Positions 1-8,310 of a DNA stretch of 49,489 nt are shown here, in pieces. Each line of letters starts with the position of its first letter. The first letter of the stretch is position 1. The translations under genes were made by a program, and so were the position numbers. The notes under the pieces are model-generated. The model searched no databases, was not told where the DNA came from, and saw only the letters and a program-made list of their open reading frames with translations. The stretch spans positions 1 through 49,489 of the forward strand of contig CALMQS010000080.1 of the NCBI GenBank assembly GCA_937871285.1, read 5' to 3'. This DNA is from an uncultured Sphingobacteriales bacterium. GTDB lineage: Bacteria > Bacteroidota > Bacteroidia > Chitinophagales > Chitinophagaceae.

Positions 1-273
1 AGCTGTATTTCGTAATTGACAACATCATCCAGACCTTTGGTTAGTTTTTTATATACCACACTGGCGCAGGTTTGGTAGCATTGCTTTGTGCCGGGCCAGA
101 CCTGTTGCCGTGTTTCTACTTATCTTAATATTTCTTAAGCAAGTAGCGTATGAGCCCGGCTATAAACTTATATCTATCATTATTGCAAAACAAGTAACGC
201 TCAGGCATCAGGTTGGCTATTACACAACACCACGGCTACCTGCGCCAGAAGGTGAGAGTGGAGAGGGTAAACG
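1..273. other. Left-edge stretch without a convincing gene
   Basis: No complete gene is supported here. On the minus strand an open frame with plausible codons runs off the left edge from about base 57 (GTG start, reading MVYKKLTKGLDDVVN), which could be the start of a truncated gene, but too little is visible to name it. The plus-strand open frame from base 86 lacks homology I recognise and overlaps the next gene antisense. Confidence 0.3.
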
Positions 274-1386
274 TTACTTGATTTCAGTTATGTTTAATGA
301 CTTTATATACTCTTTATAACTTCGATCTAAAGCGGAAGTATCGCAATTGGTAAGTTTATATTTACTATCAAGTTCAAAACAAAAGAGCTTCTGTAACTCC
401 CAAACGATTTTAAGCCATCCATAATATGTTCTTTTTGACCGCCAACTGCTGTTAATCACATATGAATTTACATCCTCGGAATCTTCTATAAGAGGATGAG
501 TTTCAATAAAGTCAGATGCGTTTATGATACTGTTCTTTATTCTTTCCGAAAAAATATTCAAATTATTTGTAAGTAAATTTAAAGCAGCAATTAAACTGTC
601 TCTTTTTGCAAAGTCAGTTGTAAATTTGGGAAAATATGCTGTATCAATCCTCTCAAACTTCAAATCTTTGTCTAATACCCTGATCCGATGCGCCACCCCA
701 ACTCTTGATAGTTCAAGGATAATTCCTGCTTCATTATAAATATCAGGATATGATTTAATCGAGAGTATATCTGCCAATATACCAGCATTTTTATTCAATT
801 CATCAACTCGTGCTACAATAGCTTTGTCATCTAAGGATTCAAGAACGCTGATAGGTTCAATATTAAAAACTTTTATTTTTTCTTTGTTGAAAATCCTTAA
901 GTGAAGCATAAACAAGCACGTAGAAATTTTACTTTCGTTGTTTTGCCAATACTCGATTTTGACAGCAACCGGATACCTTGTCATCCGACTATAGTTCATA
1001 TATGGGTTCAACTCTGGGATGTTATAGTAAGAAGAGATTGTTTTGTTTAGTTTTGTTAAGAAAGCATAGGTAACCCAAGTATCTCCAATAATTTCAAAAG
1101 AATCATTTTCTTTAAAATCAGACGGCGGAAACACTACCATTCTTTTTACAGTAATTTCAGTTAATCGGCTTTTTAGAGTAAGTGAAACAAGGTCAACATT
1201 ATTGCTTGAATATAGTCTTTCGAACTGCCAACCTGCAAGTTGGCTATATTCAAATTGCTTCTTTACGTATTCTATATTTTTACAACTTTGGTAAAAACTA
1301 CCAATACTGAGTGAGAGAGCCAGAAAGCTAAAAACCACAGCATATGTCTCCTTATTGTTTCCGAAATAATTTTCTACTTTAGTCAC
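274..1386 (-). CDS. Hypothetical protein with N-terminal membrane anchor
   Basis: I do not recognise the family. The 370-residue product starts at GTG (no nearby in-frame ATG) and has one hydrophobic segment at about residues 15-32 (around VVFSFLALSLSIGSF), followed by a long polar domain rich in Asn, Lys, Ile and Glu. This suggests a membrane-anchored protein with a soluble domain of mixed secondary structure; the side of the membrane is not clear. Its DNA is visibly more AT-rich than the flanking nudix-pyrE genes and uses many ATA/TTA/AAT codons, which is compatible with recent acquisition. It has no operon partner: the nearest gene is more than 160 bp away on the same strand. Function unknown; that it is a real gene is likely from its length and codon pattern. 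Confidence 0.7.
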   Translation of the reverse strand: MTKVENYFGNNKETYAVVFSFLALSLSIGSFYQSCKNIEYVKKQFEYSQLAGWQFERLYSSNNVDLVSLTLKSRLTEITVKRMVVFPPSDFKENDSFEIIGDTWVTYAFLTKLNKTISSYYNIPELNPYMNYSRMTRYPVAVKIEYWQNNESKISTCLFMLHLRIFNKEKIKVFNIEPISVLESLDDKAIVARVDELNKNAGILADILSIKSYPDIYNEAGIILELSRVGVAHRIRVLDKDLKFERIDTAYFPKFTTDFAKRDSLIAALNLLTNNLNIFSERIKNSIINASDFIETHPLIEDSEDVNSYVINSSWRSKRTYYGWLKIVWELQKLFCFELDSKYKLTNCDTSALDRSYKEYIKSLNITEIK

Positions 1387-1470
1387 GTTGAAGTATCTTG
1401 GGTTAAGAGTTCAGTTAACGTACACTAATATAGAGCTATTTTTATTTGATATGCAACCCTAATTTGATTC

Positions 1471-1523
1471 GCGCCGGGGTTTTCATCACCAGCCGTTGTG
1501 GGCCAGCTATGAAACCCTGGCGC
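1471..1523. repeat. Imperfect inverted repeat beyond the nudix 3' end
   Basis: Bases 1471-1486 (GCGCCGGGGTTTTCAT) are nearly the reverse complement of 1509-1523 (ATGAAACCCTGGCGC), differing by one substitution and one inserted T, with a 22-base loop. It is much more GC-rich than the AT-rich sequence to its left and marks the composition boundary. It lies just downstream of the NUDIX stop and could act as a terminator or be a copy of a dispersed element; no T-run follows the stem on the minus strand. Confidence 0.45.
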
Positions 1524-1551
1524 TGAACGATTCGCTGGAGTCTCACGCTTC

Positions 1552-2196
1552 TCACTCACCCGGCGAAGACCCAGGCGGGACGAAAATCTCCATCACATCT
1601 TTAATAGATGGAAAAGTATTGCTTAGCTTTTCGCCCAGTGCAGCGGGCTTTACCCATTCAATCTGCTGTATATCTTCTTCTGTTTGAGGCTTCAGGGCCT
1701 GCGATGACGCGGCTTTCATGCTGTACCAGTGCGATTCTTTTAATATATGCCTGCCAAATTCAGTATAGGTATGGAAGGTGATTAGTATGAATTTTTTGAG
1801 CTGCACTTTTTGTAGCCCGGTTTCTTCCTTTACTTCCCTCACCGCGCATTCCTCCAGCGTTTCTCCTTCATCTAATTTGCCTTTAGGAAGGTCCCATTTC
1901 CCTCTCCTGTAAATCATCAGTATTTCGTTCTTTTCATTTTCTATCAAACCCCCGGCGGCCTGTATCACCGTAAAATGCTTGCGGAACATTTTTTTTGATT
2001 GTTCCATATTTGCAGTAAAAAGTATGCCTGCGTGAAACCCCGGCTTTGCTATTTCATGCAATAATGCATTAACGGCTGGATTTGACATTTCATCTATAAA
2101 AATGGTATCCGGGTGATGCCTGTATATTTCTATAGCAGGGGTTATCTCATCACAAATAAAAACGGGCTTATCGCCAAAGTATATTTTCAGAACCAT
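1552..2196 (-). CDS. NUDIX hydrolase
   Basis: Predicted pyrophosphohydrolase of the NUDIX superfamily, about 214 residues. The Nudix box GX5EX7REUXEEXGU is complete (GKLDEGETLEECAVREVKEE followed by TGL), so the Mg-binding glutamates are present. The Nudix fold occupies roughly residues 75-190; the first 75 residues form a separate N-terminal region typical of a Bacteroidota NUDIX subgroup of unknown substrate. I chose the ATG at 2196 rather than a TTG three codons earlier. The gene is divergent from pyrE with only 28 bp between the starts, so both promoters must share or overlap this tiny gap. Substrate (nucleoside di/triphosphate, diadenosine polyphosphate or other) cannot be told from the sequence. 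Confidence 0.9.
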   Translation of the reverse strand: MVLKIYFGDKPVFICDEITPAIEIYRHHPDTIFIDEMSNPAVNALLHEIAKPGFHAGILFTANMEQSKKMFRKHFTVIQAAGGLIENEKNEILMIYRRGKWDLPKGKLDEGETLEECAVREVKEETGLQKVQLKKFILITFHTYTEFGRHILKESHWYSMKAASSQALKPQTEEDIQQIEWVKPAALGEKLSNTFPSIKDVMEIFVPPGSSPGE

Positions 2197-2224
2197 ACCA
2201 TTCAATTTTTATTATTTTCGCGCC

Positions 2225-2854
2225 ATGACAAACGAAAAAGCAGTAGCTGAAAAGCTTTTACAAATTAATGCTATCCGGCTGAATCCGCAACAACCATTTA
2301 CATGGGCATCGGGCTGGAAAAGTCCTATTTATTGCGATAACCGCAAAACACTGTCTTTTCCCTATATCCGCGACTTTGTGAAATCGGAGCTCTGTAATGT
2401 CATATTCGAAAGCTTTCCTGACGCCGATATGCTGGCCGGCGTGGCTACTGCCGGTATTGCATGGGGTGCTATGGCTGCCGACCAGCTAAAGCTGCCGTAT
2501 ATATATGTTCGCCCCAGGCCTAAAGAGCACGGATTAGGCAACCAGGTAGAAGGTTATGTTGAACCCGGTAAAAGAGTGGTGGTGGTGGAAGACCTGATTT
2601 CTACCGGTAAAAGCAGTCTGCAGGTATGCAGCGTGCTTAAAGAGCAGGGGCTTGAAGTAGAAGGTATGGTTTCTATTTTTACTTATGGATTTGATGTGGC
2701 GGTGCAGGCTTTTGCAGAAGCCGGTGTGGTGCTTAAATCGTTAACCAACTATCAAACGCTGATAACCCTCGCGCTGGAAAAAGGAATAATAGGTGCAGCT
2801 GAAGAAGCCACATTATTAAGCTGGCGGCAGGATCCGGCGAATTGGGAGGGTTAA
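2225..2854 (+). CDS. pyrE: Orotate phosphoribosyltransferase
   Basis: Cytoplasmic enzyme of de novo pyrimidine synthesis: orotate + PRPP gives OMP + pyrophosphate. The 209-residue length is normal for bacterial PyrE. The PRPP-binding signature is clear (VVVVEDLISTGKSS at about residues 118-131), as is the N-terminal F-TWASGWKSPIYCDNR region that contacts orotate and the flexible catalytic loop RPRPKEHGLGNQVEG. The start codon lies 28 bp from the divergent NUDIX start. It is transcribed alone; downstream DNA is a G-rich low-complexity spacer. Confidence in the assignment is high. Confidence 0.96.
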   Translation: MTNEKAVAEKLLQINAIRLNPQQPFTWASGWKSPIYCDNRKTLSFPYIRDFVKSELCNVIFESFPDADMLAGVATAGIAWGAMAADQLKLPYIYVRPRPKEHGLGNQVEGYVEPGKRVVVVEDLISTGKSSLQVCSVLKEQGLEVEGMVSIFTYGFDVAVQAFAEAGVVLKSLTNYQTLITLALEKGIIGAAEEATLLSWRQDPANWEG

Positions 2855-3059
2855 GGGATGTGGGAAATATGAGAATGTGAGAAATGTGGGAATGAGGAAA
2901 CAGGCGGCCGGTACGCGATGAGAGGAGCGTCAGACCGCTGGTAAAATGTGGCAAATGTGAAGATGTAATATGCATTAACAATTTCTTTTACAATAAAGCG
3001 CTACCTTTTCAGAAATAATTCCGGCATAAATAACTTCTTTAATCATAAAAAATCTTACC

Positions 3060-3404
3060 ATGAAAAAATTTGCGCTGCTTGTTACCTTAATTTGTGGTGT
3101 GGCATGGTCTGCCGTGGCGCAGCCCAAGAAGCCTGTAACGGTTAAAATTGCTACTCCTACCGTACAATGTGAACAGTGCAAAAAGAATATAGAAAACTAT
3201 ATGAAGCATGAGGATGGCATTGCCAAAGTGAATGTAAATTATAAGCGTAAGGAAACAACGATAACCTATCTTCCCGACAGAACGAACATTGAAAATGTAA
3301 AAACAGGGATCGCCAACGCAGGTTATGATGCAGGGGATGTAAAAGCCAATGAGGATTCCTATAAAGCGTTGCCTACCTGCTGTAAGAAACCGGAGGACCA
3401 GTGA
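3060..3404 (+). CDS. Secreted heavy-metal-associated (HMA) domain protein
   Basis: A 114-residue periplasmic or secreted protein. Residues 1-20 are a Sec signal peptide (MKKFALLVTLICGVAWSAVA, cleavage before Q). The rest is one HMA ferredoxin-like domain with a metal-binding CxxC (QCEQCKK at about residues 39-45), the usual alternation of strands and helices and a closing NAGYDAG motif. A second Cys pair near the C terminus (PTCCKKP) is unusual for a bare MerP/CopZ-type domain and could form an additional site. It may carry or scavenge Cu+ or a similar soft metal in the periplasm. No efflux ATPase or other metal gene is adjacent, so the partner is unknown. Confidence 0.85.
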   Translation: MKKFALLVTLICGVAWSAVAQPKKPVTVKIATPTVQCEQCKKNIENYMKHEDGIAKVNVNYKRKETTITYLPDRTNIENVKTGIANAGYDAGDVKANEDSYKALPTCCKKPEDQ

Positions 3405-3575
3405 TAGCAGAAAGTTTGTGGTTTGTAGTTTGGAAGTTTATGTTTGGTTACAGGTTGCAAGTCACAAGTTGCAGGATACAGGTATAGGGTATAAGGTGTA
3501 AGGTGTAAGGTATAAGTCACAGGATAAGTTTAGTTCCAATAATAATCTTCCCTGTAATCTGAAACCTGGAACTCC
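3405..3575. repeat. Low-complexity spacer between convergent genes
   Basis: The spacer consists of short, repeated G/T-rich words such as GGTTGCAAGTCACAAGTTGCAGG and GGTATAAGGTGTAAGGTGTAAGG variants. The same style of sequence recurs at about 2860-2950, 26645-26710, 34320-34380 and 43490-43640. No ORF or strong hairpin is visible. Confidence 0.5.
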
Positions 3576-4394
3576 CTACACCGCCTCTTTTATCTTCAGC
3601 AATTTTTGTAAAAGCGGTTCCAGTAGATCTAACTTCAGCATATTGGCGCCGTCGCTTTTGGCGATGGCCGGGTTGGGATGGGTTTCTATAAATAATCCCT
3701 CAGCGCCGGTTGCTATAGCTGCTTTTGCAATAGTAGCTATGAGTTGAGGATTGCCTCCAGTAACACCGCTGGTTTGATTGGGCTGTTGCAGCGAATGGGT
3801 GCAATCCATAACCACTGGTACGCCGTGTGCCTGCATCCAGGGAATATTGCGGTAATCCACTACCAGGTCCTGGTAGCCGAAAGTGGTACCCCTTTCCGTT
3901 AGTATAATTTTATTGTTTCCCGCCTTCCTTATTTTTTCTACAGCAAATTGCATAGCGGGGCCGCTTAAAAACTGTCCCTTTTTTACATTCACCACCCTGC
4001 CTGTTTCCGCTGCTGCCACCAGCAGATCGGTTTGGCGGCATAAAAAAGCAGGGATCTGCAGCACATCTATGTATTGTGCAGCAGGCGCCGCTTCATCGTG
4101 GGCATGTATATCGGAGGTAGTAGGCAGTCCGAATTTTTCACCCGTTTTCTTCACCAGCGCCAGCGCGTTATTATCACCTATACCCGTAAACGAAGAAGCG
4201 CTGGTGCGGTTGGCTTTCCGGTAAGAGGCTTTAAAAATGTAAGGAATGCCGAGGTTTTTGCAAATGCCGGATACTTTTTCCGCTACTTCCATTACCAGTT
4301 CCTCGCTTTCTACAACGCAGGGGCCGGCAATAAGAAAAAAGCTTTTCTCATTATAGGACTGACCAGCGAACAGTTCCTTTAAAAATTGTTCCAT
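3576..4394 (-). CDS. kdsA: 3-deoxy-8-phosphooctulonate synthase (KDO8P synthase)
   Basis: Condenses PEP with arabinose 5-phosphate to KDO 8-phosphate, the first committed step of the LPS inner-core sugar KDO, in the cytoplasm. The 272-residue protein carries the family motifs: FLIAGPCVVES near the N terminus, FKASYRKANR, DIHAHDEA, LTERGTTFGYQ and MDCTHSLQQPN. Cys26 in AGPC is the residue that marks the metal-dependent class (the E. coli enzyme has Asn at this place), so this should be a metallo-KDO8PS; that inference rests on known family members. It is a single gene convergent with the HMA gene and separated from the AraC gene by a repeat-bearing spacer. Confidence 0.95.
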   Translation of the reverse strand: MEQFLKELFAGQSYNEKSFFLIAGPCVVESEELVMEVAEKVSGICKNLGIPYIFKASYRKANRTSASSFTGIGDNNALALVKKTGEKFGLPTTSDIHAHDEAAPAAQYIDVLQIPAFLCRQTDLLVAAAETGRVVNVKKGQFLSGPAMQFAVEKIRKAGNNKIILTERGTTFGYQDLVVDYRNIPWMQAHGVPVVMDCTHSLQQPNQTSGVTGGNPQLIATIAKAAIATGAEGLFIETHPNPAIAKSDGANMLKLDLLEPLLQKLLKIKEAV

Positions 4395-4420
4395 GCGGCA
4401 AAGTTAAGTATGAGAAGGAA

Positions 4421-4495
4421 AGCGCCAAGAACCAAATCACAAATCACAAATAAATTCAAATACCAAATCCGAAGAAGAAAATCCGAAATCCGAAG
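4421..4495. repeat. Dispersed intergenic repeat, copy 1
   Basis: About 75 bp of A-rich words (CCAAGAACCAAATCACAAA, then AAATTCAAATACCAAATCC, then GAAGAAGAAAATCCGAAATCC). Close copies occur at 8311-8384 and, more diverged, at 34443-34515. Its minus-strand translation contains YLNLFVICDLVLGA, which reappears at copy 2 as YLNLFVICNLVLGA, so ORFs over it are repeat artefacts. Confidence 0.75.
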
Positions 4496-4644
4496 TGCGT
4501 AAACCTGAAGCCCGAAGGGAAAGGCAACCAAAAGGGAGGTGAGAGAAGTGAAAAGAAGAGTACATAGCCTGTCATTAGCAGACACCACCTGATGCAAAAT
4601 TTGATTGCTAATTGCCACAACGGATATTCCCTGCAACCTGCAAC

Positions 4645-5532
4645 CTATTTATTTTCTCTAAACTGCTTGGGTGAAGTGCCCATGATCTGTTTGAATGATC
4701 TGGAAAAGCTGTATTGGTCGGTGTAACCCATTTCTTCAGCGATCTGCTTGATGGGTGTTTTTGTTGACCGCAGCATCTGACTGGCCCTTTGTATTTTCAG
4801 CGAAGTGAAAAGCTGGATGGGGGAGTAATGTGTTTTTTGCCGGAACAGGGCCGAAAGATAGGAGGCAGATACACAGGCTTCTTTGGCCAGCTCATCAAGG
4901 GTAAGATTTTTATGAAGATGCTGCTTCATAATAAGAATACAGCGCTCAATAATATTATCCACTCCCTTTTTCATATAGTTGAAAACCGTGAGCCGGAAAG
5001 TGCCGAGAAAGCTATAGAACCGGAAATTGGCGTATAGCAGGTTTTCCATATTGTCCATCAGGTCAAGATGGTGCATAATGTCCTGGAATTGTGCTATCCG
5101 TCCTACTAATGGCGGGGTAGTTTGATTTTTATTATTTTTATCCCGCAGCAGGTAAGTATACATAGCCTCGCCAATGGCCCCGTTAAATTTTACAAAATAG
5201 AGGCTCCATTGATCCGAAGGCTCCACACCCAACTGGAAATAGGTTTTCCGGGGCAGCAGGGCAAAATGATTGGCTTTCAGTGATAGTTTTTTATTATTAA
5301 CCTTATACCACCCAATGCCGCTTACGCAATAAATCAATACATGATCGGGATTGTTTTTCATTACCTCTTTTTCAAGAGTGCTTTGTTCCGGGTAAAAAGC
5401 TATTTCGGTAATGTACAGGTTTTTTCCGATGGGATGATCATCTAATTTGCTTCTTAAACGTGCAGGTAAAACCCAGTGCGTTTGAGCCGTTGCTTCCATG
5501 CTGCGTGCCGCTTGTTTTATTGCAATATTCAC
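4645..5532 (-). CDS. AraC-family transcriptional regulator
   Basis: About 295 residues with an N-terminal cupin-like effector-binding domain (residues ~35-150, including HVLIYCVSGIGWYKVNN) and a C-terminal double helix-turn-helix DNA-binding domain (~190-293) ending in the AraC signature IAEEMGYTDQYSFSRSFKQI and GTSPKQFRE. It probably senses a sugar and controls the divergent symporter-lyase-BNR genes, from whose first start it is separated by 154 bp. The longest frame begins at GTG (5532); an ATG 11 codons inside (5499, MEATAQ) is an equally likely start. The effector is not determinable from sequence, but the cassette suggests an acidic sugar or its breakdown product. Confidence 0.93.
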   Translation of the reverse strand: MNIAIKQAARSMEATAQTHWVLPARLRSKLDDHPIGKNLYITEIAFYPEQSTLEKEVMKNNPDHVLIYCVSGIGWYKVNNKKLSLKANHFALLPRKTYFQLGVEPSDQWSLYFVKFNGAIGEAMYTYLLRDKNNKNQTTPPLVGRIAQFQDIMHHLDLMDNMENLLYANFRFYSFLGTFRLTVFNYMKKGVDNIIERCILIMKQHLHKNLTLDELAKEACVSASYLSALFRQKTHYSPIQLFTSLKIQRASQMLRSTKTPIKQIAEEMGYTDQYSFSRSFKQIMGTSPKQFRENK

Positions 5533-5632
5533 TATATTCAGACAATTTTAGAAGGTTTAAAAGTAGGATTAATTTAGAGGGCAATAATAATTTGTGCTAT
5601 TCTTTTTATAACAATTAACATTGGCCGCTTTT

Positions 5633-5640
5633 TAAATTTG
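5633..5640 (+). promoter_or_regulatory. Possible Bacteroidota -7 box upstream of the symporter
   Basis: TAAATTTG matches the TAnnTTTG -7 consensus of Bacteroidota sigma-ABfr and lies 46 bases before the symporter ATG inside the araC-symporter intergenic region. A well-spaced -33 TTTG is not evident, as is common for activator-dependent promoters. The assignment is tentative. Confidence 0.4.
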
Positions 5641-5686
5641 AATAATCTTTGACCGAAACCCGCAACTAAACGCACTGATCTGAAAC

Positions 5687-7210
5687 ATGCAGCACTTACC
5701 CCTGATTGATCTGATAGTAATCCTGGTATATCTCCTCAGTATGGTACTGGTTGGTGTATATTTTTCAAGGAAAAACAAAAACACCAAACAATTTACTACA
5801 GCTTCGGGTACTATACCGGGTTGGGCGCTGGGAATATCACTATATGCTACTTTTTTAAGCAGCAATACCTTTCTGGGTGTTCCGGGCAAAGCCTTTGGCA
5901 GTAACTGGAATTCGCTTGTATTTAGTTTGTCTATGCCTTTTGCAGCATATTTTGCCACCCGGTTTTTTGTGCCCTTTTACCGTACCCACGGCGAAGTGAG
6001 CGCCTATACACACCTTGAAAAGAGATTTGGCGCATGGGCCCGAACCTATGCTATGGTTTGTTTTATACTTACCCAGTTGGCCCGCATGGGCTCTATCTTT
6101 TTTGGTATCGCCCTCACGCTGCAGGCGCTAACCGGTGTTGATATGAAAACCATTATGGTGGTTACCGGAGTTTGCATTATCATCTATACCGTATTGGGAG
6201 GAATGGAAGCCGTGATATGGACGGAAGTGGTACAGGGGATCATTAAAACAGTGGGCGCTTTAATTGTGCTGGGTATTATACTATACGAAATGAAAGGAGG
6301 CGTAGGAGAGATATACAGGATCGGTGTGGCGGATGAAAAGTTTGGTTTGGGCAGCTTTTCTCTTACGGATTTTAGCTCTTCCACTTTCTGGGTTGTTTTT
6401 TTGTATGGTTTTTTTATCAACCTGAATAATTTTGGTATGGATCAGAACTATGTGCAGCGTTACCATACCGCGCGCAGTCAAAAAGAAGCAGCAAGAAGCG
6501 TTTGGCTCTGTGTATACTGGTACCTTCCCGTATCGCTGCTGTTTTTTATTATAGGCACGGCATTGTATGCGTATTTCAGCCAGCATCCCGAATTACTGGA
6601 TGTGGTAAAGCAACAGGTGGCCGCCGAAAAAAATGTAGATATCAATACCCTCACACCGGCTGATTACGGAGATAAAATATTGCCTTATTTTATGGTGCTG
6701 AAAGTGCCCAAGGGATTGGTGGGATTGATCATTGCCGCTATCCTGAGCGCCGCAATGAGTACCATAAGCAGCGGGATGAACAGCTCGGCTACTGTATTTT
6801 TAAAGGATATCTACCAGCGGTATATCAACCCCAATCCGGGGCCTAAAAAAGAAATGATCATTCTTTATACCGTTACTGCTTTTACCGGTATATTATCCAT
6901 CGTATTCGGTATCGCATTAATTGGTGTAAAAAGCATTTTGGATATGTGGTGGGAGCTGGCCGGTATTTTGTCTGGCGGTATGCTGGGCTTGTTTTTATTA
7001 GGTATGATCGCAAAAAAAGCCCGAAATGCGGAAGCCGTTACGGGAACAATCGTTGGCATTTTAGTTATTTTATGGATGTCGCTATCCAAGTATTTCCCCG
7101 AACAATGGGAGCATCTTAAAAGCCCGTTCCACGTGAACATGATCGTAGTAGTAGGCACTTTAACCATATTCCTGGTAGGTCTGTTATTAACGAAAGTGAA
7201 AGGGAGATGA
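5687..7210 (+). CDS. Sodium:solute symporter (SSS family), sialic-acid-transporter-like
   Basis: A 507-residue inner-membrane Na+-coupled symporter of the LeuT-fold SSS/SLC5 family with about 13-14 hydrophobic segments. The region TIPGWALGISLYATFLSSNT (residues 42-61) parallels the TM1 substrate/Na site of SiaT-type sialic acid transporters, where an LSS-x-T motif binds the sugar carboxylate; R133 sits at the position of the carboxylate-contacting Arg, and the conserved GGMEAVIWTEVVQG and SAAMSTISS (354-362) segments are present. In SiaT the TDVIQG aspartate belongs to a second Na site; here it is Glu (E180). It leads the operon with the downstream lyase and BNR protein. Family is certain; an acidic sugar as substrate is inferred from the motif match and neighbours. 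Confidence 0.93.
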   Translation: MQHLPLIDLIVILVYLLSMVLVGVYFSRKNKNTKQFTTASGTIPGWALGISLYATFLSSNTFLGVPGKAFGSNWNSLVFSLSMPFAAYFATRFFVPFYRTHGEVSAYTHLEKRFGAWARTYAMVCFILTQLARMGSIFFGIALTLQALTGVDMKTIMVVTGVCIIIYTVLGGMEAVIWTEVVQGIIKTVGALIVLGIILYEMKGGVGEIYRIGVADEKFGLGSFSLTDFSSSTFWVVFLYGFFINLNNFGMDQNYVQRYHTARSQKEAARSVWLCVYWYLPVSLLFFIIGTALYAYFSQHPELLDVVKQQVAAEKNVDINTLTPADYGDKILPYFMVLKVPKGLVGLIIAAILSAAMSTISSGMNSSATVFLKDIYQRYINPNPGPKKEMIILYTVTAFTGILSIVFGIALIGVKSILDMWWELAGILSGGMLGLFLLGMIAKKARNAEAVTGTIVGILVILWMSLSKYFPEQWEHLKSPFHVNMIVVVGTLTIFLVGLLLTKVKGR

Positions 7211-7270
7211 GTATGAGCCTACAGGTAAAGGCTCTATACATTACAGTATTTATAGCGGAGAAGCAATAAA

Positions 7271-7310
7271 AGCAGGTAGCAGGGAACTGCTTTCTTTTAT
7301 ACCTGTTTTG
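7271..7310 (+). terminator. Nested hairpin with T-rich tail between symporter and lyase
   Basis: An inner stem AGCAG-GGAA-CTGCT (7278-7291) is followed by TTCTTTT, and an outer CAGGTA (7273-7278) can pair with TACCTG (7300-7305) followed by TTTT. A second small hairpin, GAGCCT/AGGCTC, lies at 7215-7234. It may be an internal attenuator or partial terminator in the operon; the stems are short, so this is tentative. Confidence 0.35.
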
Positions 7311-7357
7311 CAGATTTATATTATTCAACAAGTATTTGAAAAAACCAAAGCAAATTT

Positions 7358-8296
7358 ATGTCAAAGAAATTTGTTCCTGTAATGATAACGCCTTTTACAC
7401 CAGAGGCGAAACTGGATTTTGATATGGTGAAGGTATTGGTAGATTTTTATCTTGCCGCGGGCGTAAAAGGATTATTCGCCAATTGCCTTTCCAGTGAAAT
7501 GTACAGTATCAGCGATGATGAGCGCCTGGCGCTTACCCGGGCCGTGGTGGAGCATGTTAACGGCCGTGTTCCCGTGGTGGCTACGGGCTCGTTTGGCTTA
7601 ACGATAGAAGATAAAGCGGAGTTCACTAAAAAAATATTTGATACCGGTATTGATTCTGTAGTGCTTATTACAGGGCATTATGCGGCGATAGATGAAGGAG
7701 ATGATATTTTGCTGCAACGGTTCGATAAAATGCTGTCATTAACGGGCAATATCCGCCTGGGATTATATGAATGCCCCGCGCCATATAAAAGAGTGGTAAC
7801 GCCGGAAGTGTTAAAAACACTCGTGTCAACCAACCGCATGTTTTATCATAAAGATACCTGCTGTGATGAAGCGCAGGTAAAGGCAAAGCTGGAGGTGATC
7901 AAAGGTACGCCTATGCAGTTTTTCGATGCGCATACTCCCAATGGCGTTTCTTCCATGAAAGCAGGTGCAGCAGGGCTGTCGGCCATAGCGGGTAATTTTT
8001 ACCCGGAGGTGCTGGTTTGGTTATGTGAGCATGTTAATGACCCGTCTAAGCAGGAAGAAGTAGCATGGCTGCAGCGTGAATTGGCACGGGTAGATCCGTT
8101 GATCCATGTGGCTTATCCTATGAGCGCTAAATTTTTCCTGCATTTAAGAGGCTTGCCTATTCACGGCATCAGCAGAGCCCATGCGCTGGAGCCTACGCCC
8201 AAAGAAAAAGCCGTTTTGCATTCCATCTTAGATACGCTTAAAACGTGGTACGAAAAATTAGACATAAAGGAAGTGGCGTATGAAGATGTGGCCTGA
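7358..8296 (+). CDS. DHDPS/N-acetylneuraminate lyase family aldolase
   Basis: A 312-residue cytoplasmic class I aldolase or lyase of the DapA/NanA (beta/alpha)8 family. The catalytic pair is present: Tyr137 in LGLYECPAP and the Schiff-base Lys165 in MFYHKD. The usual G-T-T-G-E or G-S-T-G-E carboxylate loop is replaced by C-L-S-S-E (residues 43-47 in ANCLSSEMYS), so the 2-keto acid pocket differs from both DapA and NanA. A role in lysine biosynthesis is unlikely given its place between a symporter and a sialidase-like lipoprotein; cleavage of an imported 2-keto-3-deoxy sugar acid or sialic-acid-like compound to pyruvate plus an aldehyde is the best inference. The gene starts 147 bp after the symporter stop on the same strand. 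Confidence 0.88.
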   Translation: MSKKFVPVMITPFTPEAKLDFDMVKVLVDFYLAAGVKGLFANCLSSEMYSISDDERLALTRAVVEHVNGRVPVVATGSFGLTIEDKAEFTKKIFDTGIDSVVLITGHYAAIDEGDDILLQRFDKMLSLTGNIRLGLYECPAPYKRVVTPEVLKTLVSTNRMFYHKDTCCDEAQVKAKLEVIKGTPMQFFDAHTPNGVSSMKAGAAGLSAIAGNFYPEVLVWLCEHVNDPSKQEEVAWLQRELARVDPLIHVAYPMSAKFFLHLRGLPIHGISRAHALEPTPKEKAVLHSILDTLKTWYEKLDIKEVAYEDVA

Positions 8297-8310
8297 GGAA
8301 TAAAATACAA

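Noticed and set aside
86..319. A 77-codon plus-strand open frame near the left edge
   Set aside because: It overlaps the end of the minus-strand 370-aa gene, has no recognisable motif and reads through AT-rich intergenic sequence.
4379..4636. Minus-strand open frame containing YLNLFVICDLVLGA
   Set aside because: It runs over the dispersed A-rich repeat; the same peptide appears at the 8.3-kb copy, so it is a translated repeat rather than a gene.
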